DNA of 64,000 nt from Effusibacillus lacus. GTDB taxonomy: Bacteria > Bacillota > Bacilli > Tumebacillales > Effusibacillaceae. Where the stretch lies: assembly GCF_002335525.1 (NCBI RefSeq), contig NZ_BDUF01000014.1, positions 45,650-109,649 on the forward strand. The letters run 5' to 3'. The translations under genes were made by a program, and so were the position numbers. Shown here piece by piece: positions 18,873-27,744 of this stretch (position 1 is its first letter; each line of letters starts with the position of its first letter). Under the pieces are notes generated by a model. It was not told where the DNA came from. It ran no database searches and worked only from the letters and a program-made list of their open reading frames with translations.

Positions 18873-21458
18873 TTATATCTCCACTTTTATATTTATCTCG
18901 TTCTCAATTGCAATCGGCTGATAAATTTCAACATCCTCATTGATTGCTTCGAACGAAACAGCCAAGGCATACGGAACAGTGGCATTCATGTCTCGATTCC
19001 AGCCAAGGTGACCGATTACCGCGATGTAGAATGCTTCACGCCATTCATAAGACTTCAAATAAGCCCAATCCTTCTGAACGGTGTTGTCATCCCTCCTAAA
19101 TCCCTTAATCCTGCCCCAATCACTACGCTTATGGATCATCCATTTTATTGATTCTCGACTCTCGTCAACTACCTCATCAATATACTCATCACCGGACGCC
19201 AACTCAATCATTTTCGATACAAAACTTTCCATCGATTCATACCGTTCGCTTGTTTGCCATTCCAGCCATGTTGACAAATATCTTTGCCGATTTCTGCGAG
19301 TACGGCGTGGTTGCGCCTTATAAGAAAGCGTGATATCAATGCGAATATCAAACGCGTCTCCAAGTCTACGTAATTCCTCCGGGATTCTAACCTCGTATAT
19401 ATGAACTTGCTTGCCGCTAATCCGTACTTCACCTTGCGTAATCAACGTAATTCGATATGGATTATTTTCAGTCGCTCTCTTCAAATCTGGAACTCCATAT
19501 CCAATATGTCGCAGAACAGAAGTCGGATCAGGCCAACGACTTGTCCAGTCTGGCCACCTTGCGGACTGTATTAATAATGCCCGATAAAGCAAGGTGGATT
19601 CGTCTGGAAACACTCTTTGAATTCCGGCAAGAATATGAGAGACTTTGGGAGCGGCAAAAGAAGTACCAACCTGATCTCTTCCAACTGCACTACCCCCGTA
19701 CAGATTGGATCGAATTAACTGCGGACTGAGTTCGGGACGGTTCAGAATACGTCTCGGTGTACCGCCATCATGTGCAACGCATCCCCCATATTCTACGACT
19801 TCAGGCTTAATGGTCTGAAATATTCCAGGTCCCGTACAAGAATATGCGGAAGGTTCGGATGTTTTGGAAAAACTGTAATAAGGACTTGTTATATCAGCCA
19901 GTCCAATAGAACCTACTGTGATTGCTTGCAAACTCTGAGCCGGATTGGCAATCCGGGATGATGGCTCCAATAAATAATCAGGATAATTCCTACCACTGTT
20001 CATGTGATCGGCAATCGCCAATCTAATAACCGGTCTTCCTCGGCTGTATAAAGGTAGATTCCCGGCGGAAATGACAAATAATACGTCCTTCTCCCAACTC
20101 AACTGATCAATAGCCGCCGCCCAAGCACTCATGTGTACTACTCGGCAAGGGTTTGTGCTATTAATCGAATGGTTGAATATCTTGGTTCTCCTCGGTGAGG
20201 AATGAAAATATTCGACAATTTGACGCATCAAAATTGGCTGAAATAATGAGCTCGGCATTCCATTATTGTTATCAAGAACTCTGGCATTCTGAATCCAGAT
20301 ATTATGGTGGACTTGTCCAGATCTCGGAATGTCGCGAGGGTATAAAACCGCACCCGCAACTCTCGTTCCGTGTCCGCCGGGATAATGATCTGCAACATCT
20401 GTAGGCGAGTTAATCCAACTTCTTGAGACCGTTTGATCGATAGCTTCTTTCAAATAGATATGTCTTTCTTGAATTCCACTGTCAATGATACAAACTGCCG
20501 GAGCATCTTCACTAGGACTGTTAAAGATCAATCCTTCATTGATCGTCTCATCTTGATCAATCTCAACCGGTTCATGCTTTTCAATTCCGTCAACCTCGCT
20601 AATATCAAAGACATAGGGATGATTCTCAACTATATCTTTGAACCCTTTTCCTGATATTCTTACTTTCACTGTAAAGCTATCGGGCATGCTGGATAGTAAT
20701 TCAGGGTTCTCATGAACTGGCCCTGATATAACCTCGCCTTGATAGGAACGAATAATGCGCAGTAATTGATCGTAGCGCTGGTTCATCAATTCATCCCACA
20801 TGTCATAGATCTCATTCCGCTTCTTGGTCCAAGTTTCCACAGCTCTATTATATGCTACTTCAGATTTATAGCTGCTTCTTCTATTCTTAGGGTGTACAGG
20901 CACTTCTTCTGTCCCAAGACATGCTATACCAATTTCGACAACCATCTGATCATAGTCCTTTATGATCGGCCAGTCCCGAAGCAGAGCTTCGGACAGAATT
21001 TTCTCACGTCTCCAAGCGACACCTGTTACAATATCCCACAATCCAGCGACCTGATGTTGAGCTCCCGCGGCAAATTTCTCAATTTTCTCTTTAAGAGTCA
21101 CAAGGGTCAAATCACTGGATGATCCGATTACAAATCCGTCTTCAAACTCCCCAATGACTTCAATCCCATATTTCCTCAGATCTTCGACAGGCAGTTCTCG
21201 TGGATCAATTTGCAAAAAAATAGACAACGCTTCCGGCATCTCCGGGAGGTTGTCTAGTTGTCTACGCTGCCTGTTGAGTAACCATTCCTCTGAAACTGCC
21301 GATCCTGCTCTACTTAGATGCATTGCATGACTTTCTCGATTATCTCGAAAGTACTGGGTCTGCGTATTTTTCTGAAAATTTCGAGGTTTTTGTTTTTTCA
21401 CCGGAGCGTCTTTGATCAGTCTTAACTGGATATGCTGGAATGGATTTTGCTGTGACAA
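18873..21458 (-). CDS. ietS: IetS-like subtilisin-family serine protease (anti-phage ATPase/protease pair)
   Basis: S8 peptidase of 861 residues, the effector partner of an AAA ATPase. The catalytic triad is visible: D326 in AVCIIDSGI, H363 in GGHGTRVAG, S600 in GTSFAAPKV, with oxyanion N467 in SAGN. A long N-terminal extension (about 1-315) precedes the protease domain, and about 240 residues follow it. No secretion signal, so it acts in the cytoplasm. The TTG start lies two bases after the stop of ietA, with the ribosome site GGGGTGAG inside the ietA end, implying coupled translation. The pair ATPase plus subtilase corresponds to the IetAS defence system; function here is inferred from that pairing. 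Confidence 0.88.
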   Translation of the reverse strand: MSQQNPFQHIQLRLIKDAPVKKQKPRNFQKNTQTQYFRDNRESHAMHLSRAGSAVSEEWLLNRQRRQLDNLPEMPEALSIFLQIDPRELPVEDLRKYGIEVIGEFEDGFVIGSSSDLTLVTLKEKIEKFAAGAQHQVAGLWDIVTGVAWRREKILSEALLRDWPIIKDYDQMVVEIGIACLGTEEVPVHPKNRRSSYKSEVAYNRAVETWTKKRNEIYDMWDELMNQRYDQLLRIIRSYQGEVISGPVHENPELLSSMPDSFTVKVRISGKGFKDIVENHPYVFDISEVDGIEKHEPVEIDQDETINEGLIFNSPSEDAPAVCIIDSGIQERHIYLKEAIDQTVSRSWINSPTDVADHYPGGHGTRVAGAVLYPRDIPRSGQVHHNIWIQNARVLDNNNGMPSSLFQPILMRQIVEYFHSSPRRTKIFNHSINSTNPCRVVHMSAWAAAIDQLSWEKDVLFVISAGNLPLYSRGRPVIRLAIADHMNSGRNYPDYLLEPSSRIANPAQSLQAITVGSIGLADITSPYYSFSKTSEPSAYSCTGPGIFQTIKPEVVEYGGCVAHDGGTPRRILNRPELSPQLIRSNLYGGSAVGRDQVGTSFAAPKVSHILAGIQRVFPDESTLLYRALLIQSARWPDWTSRWPDPTSVLRHIGYGVPDLKRATENNPYRITLITQGEVRISGKQVHIYEVRIPEELRRLGDAFDIRIDITLSYKAQPRRTRRNRQRYLSTWLEWQTSERYESMESFVSKMIELASGDEYIDEVVDESRESIKWMIHKRSDWGRIKGFRRDDNTVQKDWAYLKSYEWREAFYIAVIGHLGWNRDMNATVPYALAVSFEAINEDVEIYQPIAIENEINIKVEI

Positions 21459-21460
21459 AC

Positions 21461-22444
21461 TTATCTCACCCCGTTATGTTCACGAATAGATTGAACCAAC
21501 ACTTCTTGTGAAATTATCTCATCGGCTGATAGTATCACTCGCTTAGCCGCATCTTGAGCAGCTCGGACAATCTGTGCGGCTGATAATCCGGCGGATTCTT
21601 GAACTATAATATCCCAATCAAACTCTGTGGTTTGTAATGCCGACAGTGTCATTTGAACTATCTGTTTGATCTCCTCAGCTCCTGGTTTAGGTATCTCAAA
21701 AACATCATCAAACCTGCGCCAAACGGCCGGATCCAGTTGATTAGTTAAATTCGTCGCTGCTACAAGCAAGCCAGGAACGTCATATTCATCCAGGAATTGG
21801 AGAAAGCTATTGACAACCCGTTTTATTTCGCCAACTTCTTGCCCAGCAGAACGGGATTTCGCGATCGCGTCACATTCGTCGAAAAACAATACACAGGGGC
21901 TCTGTGCAGCCGAATTAAATATCTCCCGCATATTCGATGCGGTCTCACCAAGTAACGAGGACACCATCGCATCGAAACGAACTTTCATTAACGGAAGACC
22001 ATTACTCCAAGCAAGCCTTTGCGCCCCCAATGTTTTCCCGCAACCCGGAGGACCATAGAGCAATATTTTACTTCTTGGTTTCAGTCCATACAGAGCCAGG
22101 CGTTCCCGAGCAGCATATTCCTTTTCGATCCGTTCAAATCTTTCCTCTACTGAAGGGGGCAAAATCATCTCATGCTTCAATTGCTCAGGTCCCAAATAGG
22201 TAACAAGAGGAGAGTCATTTTTCTTGTTCCTTGGAAGTACACTTAATACGTTCGGCTTGAATTCAAGCACAGCTGCCGATTGAGTGTCCGAAAAACCGGC
22301 CAAAGTCGTCTTTAGCTCCTTAGCAAGCGACAAATGACCCTTCTTTTCTTCATCCTGGACAATTTGAGATGCAATCTTTCGCAAGTCCTCATGATTTCCG
22401 GAAGATATTGCGCGAAACAGCCGTTTCATCATCGTAGCGTTCAC
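21461..22444 (-). CDS. ietA: IetA-like AAA ATPase (anti-phage ATPase/protease pair)
   Basis: AAA+ ATPase of 327 residues. Walker A GPPGCGKT is at 131-138, Walker B VLFFDECD at 185-192, then sensor 1 (VAATN) and the arginine finger region RRFDDVF. The N-terminal 95 residues are a helical substrate or partner domain. The GTG start has AAAGGAGG six bases upstream. It is the first gene of a two-gene operon with ietS, presumably sensing phage infection and releasing or directing the protease. A cellular AAA ATPase with another role cannot be ruled out, but the tight coupling to a subtilase is diagnostic. Confidence 0.88.
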   Translation of the reverse strand: MNATMMKRLFRAISSGNHEDLRKIASQIVQDEEKKGHLSLAKELKTTLAGFSDTQSAAVLEFKPNVLSVLPRNKKNDSPLVTYLGPEQLKHEMILPPSVEERFERIEKEYAARERLALYGLKPRSKILLYGPPGCGKTLGAQRLAWSNGLPLMKVRFDAMVSSLLGETASNMREIFNSAAQSPCVLFFDECDAIAKSRSAGQEVGEIKRVVNSFLQFLDEYDVPGLLVAATNLTNQLDPAVWRRFDDVFEIPKPGAEEIKQIVQMTLSALQTTEFDWDIIVQESAGLSAAQIVRAAQDAAKRVILSADEIISQEVLVQSIREHNGVR

Positions 22445-23258
22445 GTTTAACCTCCTTTCCTCGTTCTGTTATTATATGATATTCGTATGAACGTAAGTCT
22501 GGTTCATTATGTTTGCTTGCATGGAGGAAGAAGTCAATCTGCCCGGCAGCGCCGGTTTGAGCATTGGGTTCGTGATGATCGACGTCTCAATACTTTCCCA
22601 ATCACATGGGCGGCAGTTATAAACATAAGGAACTTGTTCCACCTTCACGACTTCGGACGGGATGACTTTCACTGTTTCGAACGTCGGTTCCTCAGCTAAA
22701 GGGTTCACTGCAATCTCTACCTCGTTAATTATCAACAGCTGGTCAGGGACGTTTCTCGCTTGAGGCTCCGAACCGCTTGTGCTGGGCAAGGCGGAACTGC
22801 ACTTCGTACCATTTCACTTTGGTAGAGAGCTCAGCTATCTTCTGTTCTAGCGAGAGACAACGACTCGGCAGTTCTTCAATTGAGTTTGAGATTTCGATCA
22901 CTGATTTCTCGATCACTGTATTGGCCATGCCTTTTGATTTCGACAAGGAGTGCATGATGTCCTGCACAATATTGAGTAAACATAAGATAAAACGGTGAAT
23001 GGTGCCCATGTATTGTTATTTTCATCAATATTTTCTCTAAATAATTCAACTGCTTCTTGTATCTCCAAAGTTCTCACTCCCTTATGTGGGATCCGTTCTA
23101 CTTTTAGCAAAATGCTCGTAAGCGTAACAAGCCTTCGCTGGCTTAACAGCCCGCATGAAAACACCTGCCAAGTGATCTTTGCCCAGTGTGGCCTCACCCC
23201 CACCCTCCCCCATGGGGGCGAGTTTCCGCCCCCGGCAAACGTGTAAAGTCAAAAATTC
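22445..23258. other. cassette right arm: decayed DNA with IS66 debris
   Basis: No intact gene. An IS66 TnpC remnant occupies about 22487-22928. Minus-strand frame near 22985-23090 (TLEIQEAVELFRENIDENNNTWAPF) looks protein-like but was not recognised. The segment 23096-23250 is GC-rich with short hairpins (AAGCC/GGCTT near 23130). Confidence 0.5.
22487..22928 (-). pseudogene. IS66 family transposase (TnpC) remnant, frameshifted and internally deleted
   Basis: The first part reads EQKIAELSTKVKWYEVQFRLAQHKRFGASSEK, the N-terminal signature of IS66 TnpC. A one-base frame change follows near 22750. The next piece reads PDQLLIINEVEIAVNPLAEEPTFETVK, then jumps directly to VIPSEVVKVEQVPYVYNCRPC and PMLKPALPGRLTSSSMQANIMNQ. 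The 40-50 residues usually between these blocks (zinc-finger start) are missing. The catalytic DDE part is absent. Inactive relic. Confidence 0.78.
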
Positions 23259-23283
23259 GCCGTTACTTGTGGTAAGGTTCCCC
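23259..23283 (-). repeat. right attachment-like repeat (3' end of intact rlmH)
   Basis: Encodes GEPYHK-stop of the intact RlmH and the four bases after it. Matches the left repeat at 18691-18715 in 22 of 25 positions, same orientation. Confidence 0.75.
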
Positions 23284-23742
23284 GCGAATAATCCTCATCG
23301 CCCGATAAACCTGCTCCAGCAAAATCACCCGCATCATCTGGTGCGGGAAGGTGAACTTGGAGAAGGACAGCTTTAGGTGGGATCTCTGCAAAACAGAGGA
23401 ATGCAGCCCCAGGGACCCGCCGATGACAAATACCAACGAGCTGAAGCCTTGGCCGGTGATCCGTTCCATTTGTTCCGCCCAGGCTTCCGAGGAGAAAACT
23501 TGTCCTTCTATCGCCAAGGCCACGACATAGTCCCGCTCCTTGATCTGGGCCAGGATGCGGGCGGCTTCCTTTGCTTTGATGGCTTCTTCCTGGGCGGGGG
23601 AGGCGTTGTCCGGAGTCGGCTCGTCCGGCACCTCCACCATCTTCACTTTGGCATAGGCGCCAAGCCGCTTTTCATATTCGGCCGCCGCTTGTACCCAATA
23701 CTTTTCTTTCATCTTTCCTACAGCAACTACCGTAATGTTCAT
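23263..23742 (-). CDS. rlmH: 23S rRNA (pseudouridine-1915 N3)-methyltransferase RlmH
   Basis: SPOUT-fold methyltransferase acting on 70S ribosomes at helix 69; 159 residues, exactly the usual length. N-terminus [16 protein letters not shown], the SAM-knot region [14 protein letters not shown] near 105, and the conserved C-terminus [13 protein letters not shown] 23742 overlaps the stop of the CxxH/CxxC gene by four bases. The end of this gene is the insertion point of the cassette to its left; the gene itself remains intact. Confidence 0.96.
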   Translation of the reverse strand: MNITVVAVGKMKEKYWVQAAAEYEKRLGAYAKVKMVEVPDEPTPDNASPAQEEAIKAKEAARILAQIKERDYVVALAIEGQVFSSEAWAEQMERITGQGFSSLVFVIGGSLGLHSSVLQRSHLKLSFSKFTFPHQMMRVILLEQVYRAMRIIRGEPYHK

Positions 23743-23921
23743 ACGTCGAAGTCCGCCCGGGTAAGCAGATATGCAGCCGGTTCCCCACAGAATTTGCACT
23801 TGGAGCGAGGTTCCTCAAACACTGTTGTTTCTTCGATCAATCGCAATTCCGGCGCTTCTTCATAGGTATCGACGAATTCATCAATTGCAAACTCCACATG
23901 TTCCTTGCATGCTGTAATCAT
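23739..23921 (-). CDS. CxxH/CxxC small protein
   Basis: A 60-residue protein with CKEH at residues 5-8 and CKFC at about 43-46, probably one zinc site, the CxxH/CxxC family found next to rlmH in Bacillales. ATG 23921 has GGAGG eight bases upstream. It overlaps rlmH by four bases (ATGA), so the two are coupled. Function unknown. Confidence 0.82.
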   Translation of the reverse strand: MITACKEHVEFAIDEFVDTYEEAPELRLIEETTVFEEPRSKCKFCGEPAAYLLTRADFDV

Positions 23922-24065
23922 GGGTCGCACCTCCGTACCCCAGATATTATATCATTAGCCTTACAGGTTTTTTTAAAGCGACAAACCTGTAGTGTTGCGG
24001 TATACTTTAGGGGGAAGTTTACCTTATTTAACTTGAACGCAAGAACCGCAAAAGAGGTGATGCCC

Positions 24066-24356
24066 ATGCACCAGGAAAAAAGAATTGCGGAATTGCTCGG
24101 TACTGTGGGAATCCTTCTGGTCACAGCAGCAGAAATCAAGCGGGATATCGAAGTTCTCCAGCAAGACTTTGATAGCCTGAAGCAGGACATGGCTTCTCTT
24201 AAGGGAGCCTTGGACCGAATCGAAGAACAGCGCATACTTGCCCAAAGTCCTTATGGGATCGGGCATTTCGGAAGCACAAAAGACGGCGCAACATTAAAGT
24301 CCGATAGCATAAGAAACCAACGGATTTTCCGTTTGAATTCAAAAACCGATACATAA
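24066..24356 (+). CDS. hypothetical coiled-coil protein
   Basis: 96 residues: a hydrophobic stretch (ELLGTVGILLVTAAEIKRDIEVL) runs into a heptad-like region (LQQDFDSLKQDMASLKGALDRIEEQ) and an unstructured tail. RBS AGAGGTG lies six bases before the ATG at 24066. It is plus strand among minus-strand genes and matches no family I know. Likely real but weakly supported. Confidence 0.5.
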   Translation: MHQEKRIAELLGTVGILLVTAAEIKRDIEVLQQDFDSLKQDMASLKGALDRIEEQRILAQSPYGIGHFGSTKDGATLKSDSIRNQRIFRLNSKTDT

Positions 24357-24366
24357 GCCCTACAAA

Positions 24367-24380
24367 CCAACGCGCGTTGG
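24367..24380. repeat. 14-base perfect palindrome CCAACGCGCGTTGG
   Basis: Perfectly symmetric site between the small coiled-coil gene and the htrC terminator. Could be an operator or a stem; no partner copy seen nearby. Confidence 0.35.
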
Positions 24381-24403
24381 GGACGGGGGCAATTCAACAA
24401 TCT

Positions 24404-24432
24404 AAGGCCCATGTCACTGACATGGGCCTGCT
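24404..24432 (-). terminator. hairpin after htrC
   Basis: GGCCCATGTC pairs with GACATGGGCC around three bases; downstream of the htrC stop on the minus strand, and facing the plus-strand small gene, so it may serve both. Confidence 0.65.
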
Positions 24433-24447
24433 CCGTTTCCTGTCTTT

Positions 24448-25611
24448 TTACTTCAGTTCCATCAATGTTACCGAAACCGTATTCTCTTTGTTCTCTCTGT
24501 AGAAGGTGACTTGGACGGTGTCACCCGGTTTTTTCGAAAATAGATATTTGCGTAAGTCGAGGAAGGTATGAATCTGCGTATTGTCGATCTTGAAAATCAC
24601 GTCGCCTGCCTTAAGGCCTGCTTTGTCAGCGGGGCTTCCGGGCGTGACATTGCTGACGACAACCCCGTAGTTAATGGGAAGGCCGGATTTGTAGTTCTCC
24701 GGAATGTCTTTGACATCCCATTCCACGCCAACTCCAAGTGCCGGGCGAATCACCTTGCCCTTGGACATCAACTGCTCGATAATCGGTTTGGCTTCATCGA
24801 TCGGGATGGCGAATCCGAGCCCTTCAATGCCCCGTTCCGCAATCTTGGCGGAGTTGATCCCGATCAACTGCCCTTTAATGTTGATCAGCGCACCGCCGGA
24901 GTTCCCCGGATTGATGGCTGCGTCCGTTTGCAGAACCGGCTGTTCATGGACCACACGTCCATTCTGGCCGTAGATCTCCATCATTCGCTTTTTGGCAGAG
25001 ATGACACCCACCGTTACGGTTTGCTCAAACTCACCCAGCGGGTTCCCGATGGCAATTGCCGGTTCCCCGGTTTGCAGCGCTTCCGAACTGCCCAATTCCA
25101 CCGGTTTGATCTCTTTGATCTTGTCTGTGGGAACCTGCAGAACCGCCAGGTCGGTCAGTTCATCCGTTCCCAACACTTTCGCCTTGATATGCTCGTCATT
25201 GACGATAATCTCCACATCGGAGGCGCCATCCACCACATGGTTGTTGGTCACAATGTGCCCTTGGTTATCGATGATCACACCGGATCCTTTGCCCGCTTCC
25301 TGTTTGAGGCCCCGGTTGAAGTACCCTCCTACTTTCTGGATGTTGACAACAGTTACTACCGCCGGTTTCACCCGATTCACCGCGCTTACGATACCCGTTT
25401 CCACGTTGTAGGCCACCGTTTGTGACGGCAGCTTTCCGTTGGAAGAAACCACTTGGCTGGCTTCCGGCAATTTGATCACGTTCGCTTTGATCATGGCCGG
25501 AACCATCAGCAGGGTGCTGCCTGACCCCACCAAAGCGGCAATTATAACAGATGCCAGCCAGCTTCCGGACCGCTTCCGGGGCTTGGCATCAAAATCGTCA
25601 TAGAATCCCAT
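24448..25611 (-). CDS. htrC: HtrA-type serine protease with PDZ domain
   Basis: Membrane-anchored DegP/HtrA protease of 387 residues, acting outside the membrane on misfolded proteins. One N-terminal transmembrane helix (about 19-38), then the trypsin-like domain with H in NNHVVDG, D in TDLAVLQV and S in NPGNSGGAL, then one PDZ domain near 275-365 (GLKAGDVIFKIDN). ATG 25611 was chosen because GGGGAGG lies six bases upstream; the ATG 45 bases earlier is not needed. Its position between walJ and rlmH is the same as yyxA/htrC in B. subtilis. Confidence 0.94.
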   Translation of the reverse strand: MGFYDDFDAKPRKRSGSWLASVIIAALVGSGSTLLMVPAMIKANVIKLPEASQVVSSNGKLPSQTVAYNVETGIVSAVNRVKPAVVTVVNIQKVGGYFNRGLKQEAGKGSGVIIDNQGHIVTNNHVVDGASDVEIIVNDEHIKAKVLGTDELTDLAVLQVPTDKIKEIKPVELGSSEALQTGEPAIAIGNPLGEFEQTVTVGVISAKKRMMEIYGQNGRVVHEQPVLQTDAAINPGNSGGALINIKGQLIGINSAKIAERGIEGLGFAIPIDEAKPIIEQLMSKGKVIRPALGVGVEWDVKDIPENYKSGLPINYGVVVSNVTPGSPADKAGLKAGDVIFKIDNTQIHTFLDLRKYLFSKKPGDTVQVTFYRENKENTVSVTLMELK

Positions 25612-25816
25612 ACAGAACCTCCCCATCAGGAAATCTGATGCCGTAGTATTCACCACGGCACAGTATCATTATACCGGGCTTTCGATTTATTTCTCAAGGA
25701 CTCGAAAGCCATTTCCATCAATTGTTCAGAAACGGCGACTTTTCCCATACAAGGTGTTTTTCGCCGCTTAAGGACGGTCATACTATTCTTAACCCTTTGT
25801 ACAGGAGTGAAACCCT

Positions 25817-26035
25817 ATGAAAAAAAGCCGACTCCCATCTGAGGTCGACTTTCTTGCACAGATCGCCGATCTGAAAAAGGTGGACTACAAGAATACGCTG
25901 ATTCTGACGGCGCTCATTGATCTGCTGGTGGAAAAAGAGCTCATCAGCCGGCACGATGTCATCCACAAAGCCCAGGTCCTTGACGCGGAGTTGGAAAACT
26001 CCATCTCCGAGAAACTGACCCTGCCCCAGCACTAA
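25817..26035 (+). CDS. small hypothetical protein
   Basis: 72 residues, MKKSRLPSEVDFLAQIADLKKVDYKNTLILTALIDLLVEKELISRHDVIHKAQVLDAELENS; helical, no membrane segment. RBS AGGAG about nine bases before the ATG. It is plus strand inside the minus-strand wal block, opposite to walJ. Not recognised. Confidence 0.65.
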   Translation: MKKSRLPSEVDFLAQIADLKKVDYKNTLILTALIDLLVEKELISRHDVIHKAQVLDAELENSISEKLTLPQH

Positions 26036-26089
26036 GAGCAACTATTGCGCCAGGCAAGTCAGACCCAGTTCCGCAGTTCCGCTATGCGC

Positions 26090-26914
26090 TTATCGGGGTT
26101 TGATCTCAAAGAGAGCCGTCGGCTTATTGGGGTGAGTGCGGTGCAGTTGCACTTGCTTGCAAGCCGCATCCAGGATTCCTTGAACCGTCATTTCCGCCAG
26201 ATCCGGGTAGTTGTTCTCCTGCGACAGATGCGCCAGGAGCACATCCTGTGTATATCCGCTCATAATGTCGATCAACGCCTCACCCGCTGCCTCGTTGGAC
26301 AGGTGCCCCTTGTCGCTGAGAATCCTCTTTTTCAGATACCAGGGATAGGGACCGACACGAAGCATGTTGATGTCGTGATTGCTCTCAAGTATGTAGGCAT
26401 CCGAATCCGCAATCGTCTCTTTCACACGGGAGCTCATATACCCGAGGTCGGTTGCCAGGGTCAGTTTGTTGGACCCGTGGTAGAAGACGAATCCGACGGG
26501 TTCTCTCGCGTCGTGGGACAGGGGGAAAGGTTCAATCAACAGATCGTCAAACTCCAGCTTGTCCCCCACGGATATGACCTTCCGCTGCTGATCCGGATAG
26601 TCTTTCAACAGCCCGTGCAGATCCTGCCACGATCCTTCGGTGGCATAAATCGGCACTTCCAACTGTTCATACCCTTGCTTTCGCCGTTCGCCAGCCACTT
26701 TGCGTGCGACCACGCCCACCCCTTTAATATGGTCCGAGTGTTCGTGAGTTATGAGAATCGCATCCAGTTCCGACAAGGATACCGAGATCTCGTTCATGGC
26801 CGCTTCAATCTGCTTGCAAGCAACCCCCGCGTCAATCAAGATCCGGGTGTTCTCCGTTTCCACATACACCGCATTCCCTGAACTTCCGCTTGCAAGCACA
26901 CTAAACCGCAGCAT
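26090..26914 (-). CDS. walJ: MBL-fold metallohydrolase WalJ (YycJ)
   Basis: Metallo-beta-lactamase fold protein of the wal operon; 274 residues. Metal ligands appear as THEHSDH near 62-68, with downstream SHDARE and a DLGYMSS region. RBS AGGAGG lies seven bases before ATG 26914. Last gene of the walRK-yycHI-walJ operon; proposed role in DNA repair or RNA processing coordination is from family knowledge. Confidence 0.92.
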   Translation of the reverse strand: MLRFSVLASGSSGNAVYVETENTRILIDAGVACKQIEAAMNEISVSLSELDAILITHEHSDHIKGVGVVARKVAGERRKQGYEQLEVPIYATEGSWQDLHGLLKDYPDQQRKVISVGDKLEFDDLLIEPFPLSHDAREPVGFVFYHGSNKLTLATDLGYMSSRVKETIADSDAYILESNHDINMLRVGPYPWYLKKRILSDKGHLSNEAAGEALIDIMSGYTQDVLLAHLSQENNYPDLAEMTVQGILDAACKQVQLHRTHPNKPTALFEIKPR

Positions 26915-26933
26915 TCCATGTCCTCCTGTTGCC

Positions 26934-27740
26934 TCATCTCGCCAGTTCCACTTCACCGGTAAAAGCATTCACATAGAAAACTTCCCGATCGCTGAGAATC
27001 CGCCACATGGGAATCAGGTACCACTCGTCCGCGTTGAACGGCCGGCTGTAATATCCCAGACGGATCTCATGTATGACCCTATTATCGGTTCTCTTCTCCG
27101 ATTTGTCCATCTTCTCGGACAGGGATCGCAGAGCGTGAATGGCCGATATCACCTGTTTTTTGCTGCCGCCTTCGCCTGTTACGTCCAATGCCACCTGATG
27201 ATAGCGCATCACTTTGCCGTTCTGTACAATCACTTCCAATGGGGCGGAGAAAAACGGGTATCCGTTATGGACCTGAAGATAGAGGAGGGACCCGGAACCT
27301 TTTCCGTCCTGGATTTTCCGGTCATATTGGTAAACTTCCTTCGGCCAGATCTTGGCAGCAAGCTGGGAAAGCAATTTGTCGCCCCCCTTCTCCTCTTCCA
27401 TTGGGACAGTCAGATTCAGACTCGACACTCCAACGCTTACTCGCCCCGGACCTTTATACTGAAGAGTGTCCACTTCCCCGATACGCTTTTCCCACTCTTT
27501 CTCCGGAGTCGCAAGATAGCGAACCTGCAGGAACCCCAACTCTGGAGTTTGCTTGGGAGGGTCGGTGCGAAGCTCCCAATTCTGGGAGGCCAGTTGGTCC
27601 CGGACCTCGGCCAGTTGTTCGGCAAAGGACTGAACATAGCTTGCCTGCTCGGTCCTCATTTTCCAGTACTGATACCCCAGGACGAGATCCAGAAGCAGAA
27701 ATGTCAAGATGAGATAAGTCTTCGCACGGCTCCAGTCCAC
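26934..27740 (-). CDS. yycI: two-component regulatory protein YycI
   Basis: Membrane-associated negative regulator of WalK, 268 residues. One N-terminal transmembrane helix (TYLILTFLLLDLVLGYQYW) and a large outside domain with YycI-type ending (IHEIRLGYYSRPFNADEWYLIPMWRI). GTG 27740 (VDWSRAKT) was chosen because the Bacillus protein begins the same way and AAGGGGAG lies upstream. The start is only four bases after yycH. Confidence 0.9.
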   Translation of the reverse strand: MDWSRAKTYLILTFLLLDLVLGYQYWKMRTEQASYVQSFAEQLAEVRDQLASQNWELRTDPPKQTPELGFLQVRYLATPEKEWEKRIGEVDTLQYKGPGRVSVGVSSLNLTVPMEEEKGGDKLLSQLAAKIWPKEVYQYDRKIQDGKGSGSLLYLQVHNGYPFFSAPLEVIVQNGKVMRYHQVALDVTGEGGSKKQVISAIHALRSLSEKMDKSEKRTDNRVIHEIRLGYYSRPFNADEWYLIPMWRILSDREVFYVNAFTGEVELAR

Positions 27741-27744
27741 CTGC

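Larger units (their letters stand above)
18691..23283. mobile_element. SCC-like cassette integrated at the 3' end of rlmH
   Basis: Bounded by two direct copies of the rlmH end (left 18691-18715, right 23259-23283). It carries ietS, ietA, an IS66 transposase remnant and unassigned debris. The site is the one used by staphylococcal cassette chromosome elements: insertion regenerates the rlmH end and displaces the former end to the far side. No ccr-type serine recombinase or tyrosine integrase is present, so the cassette is a non-autonomous or decayed element. Composition appears more AT-rich than neighbouring housekeeping genes. Confidence 0.7.

Noticed and set aside
23096-23250. Possible CRISPR or rRNA-like GC-rich repeat
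   Set aside because: No repeated unit, and only short local hairpins.
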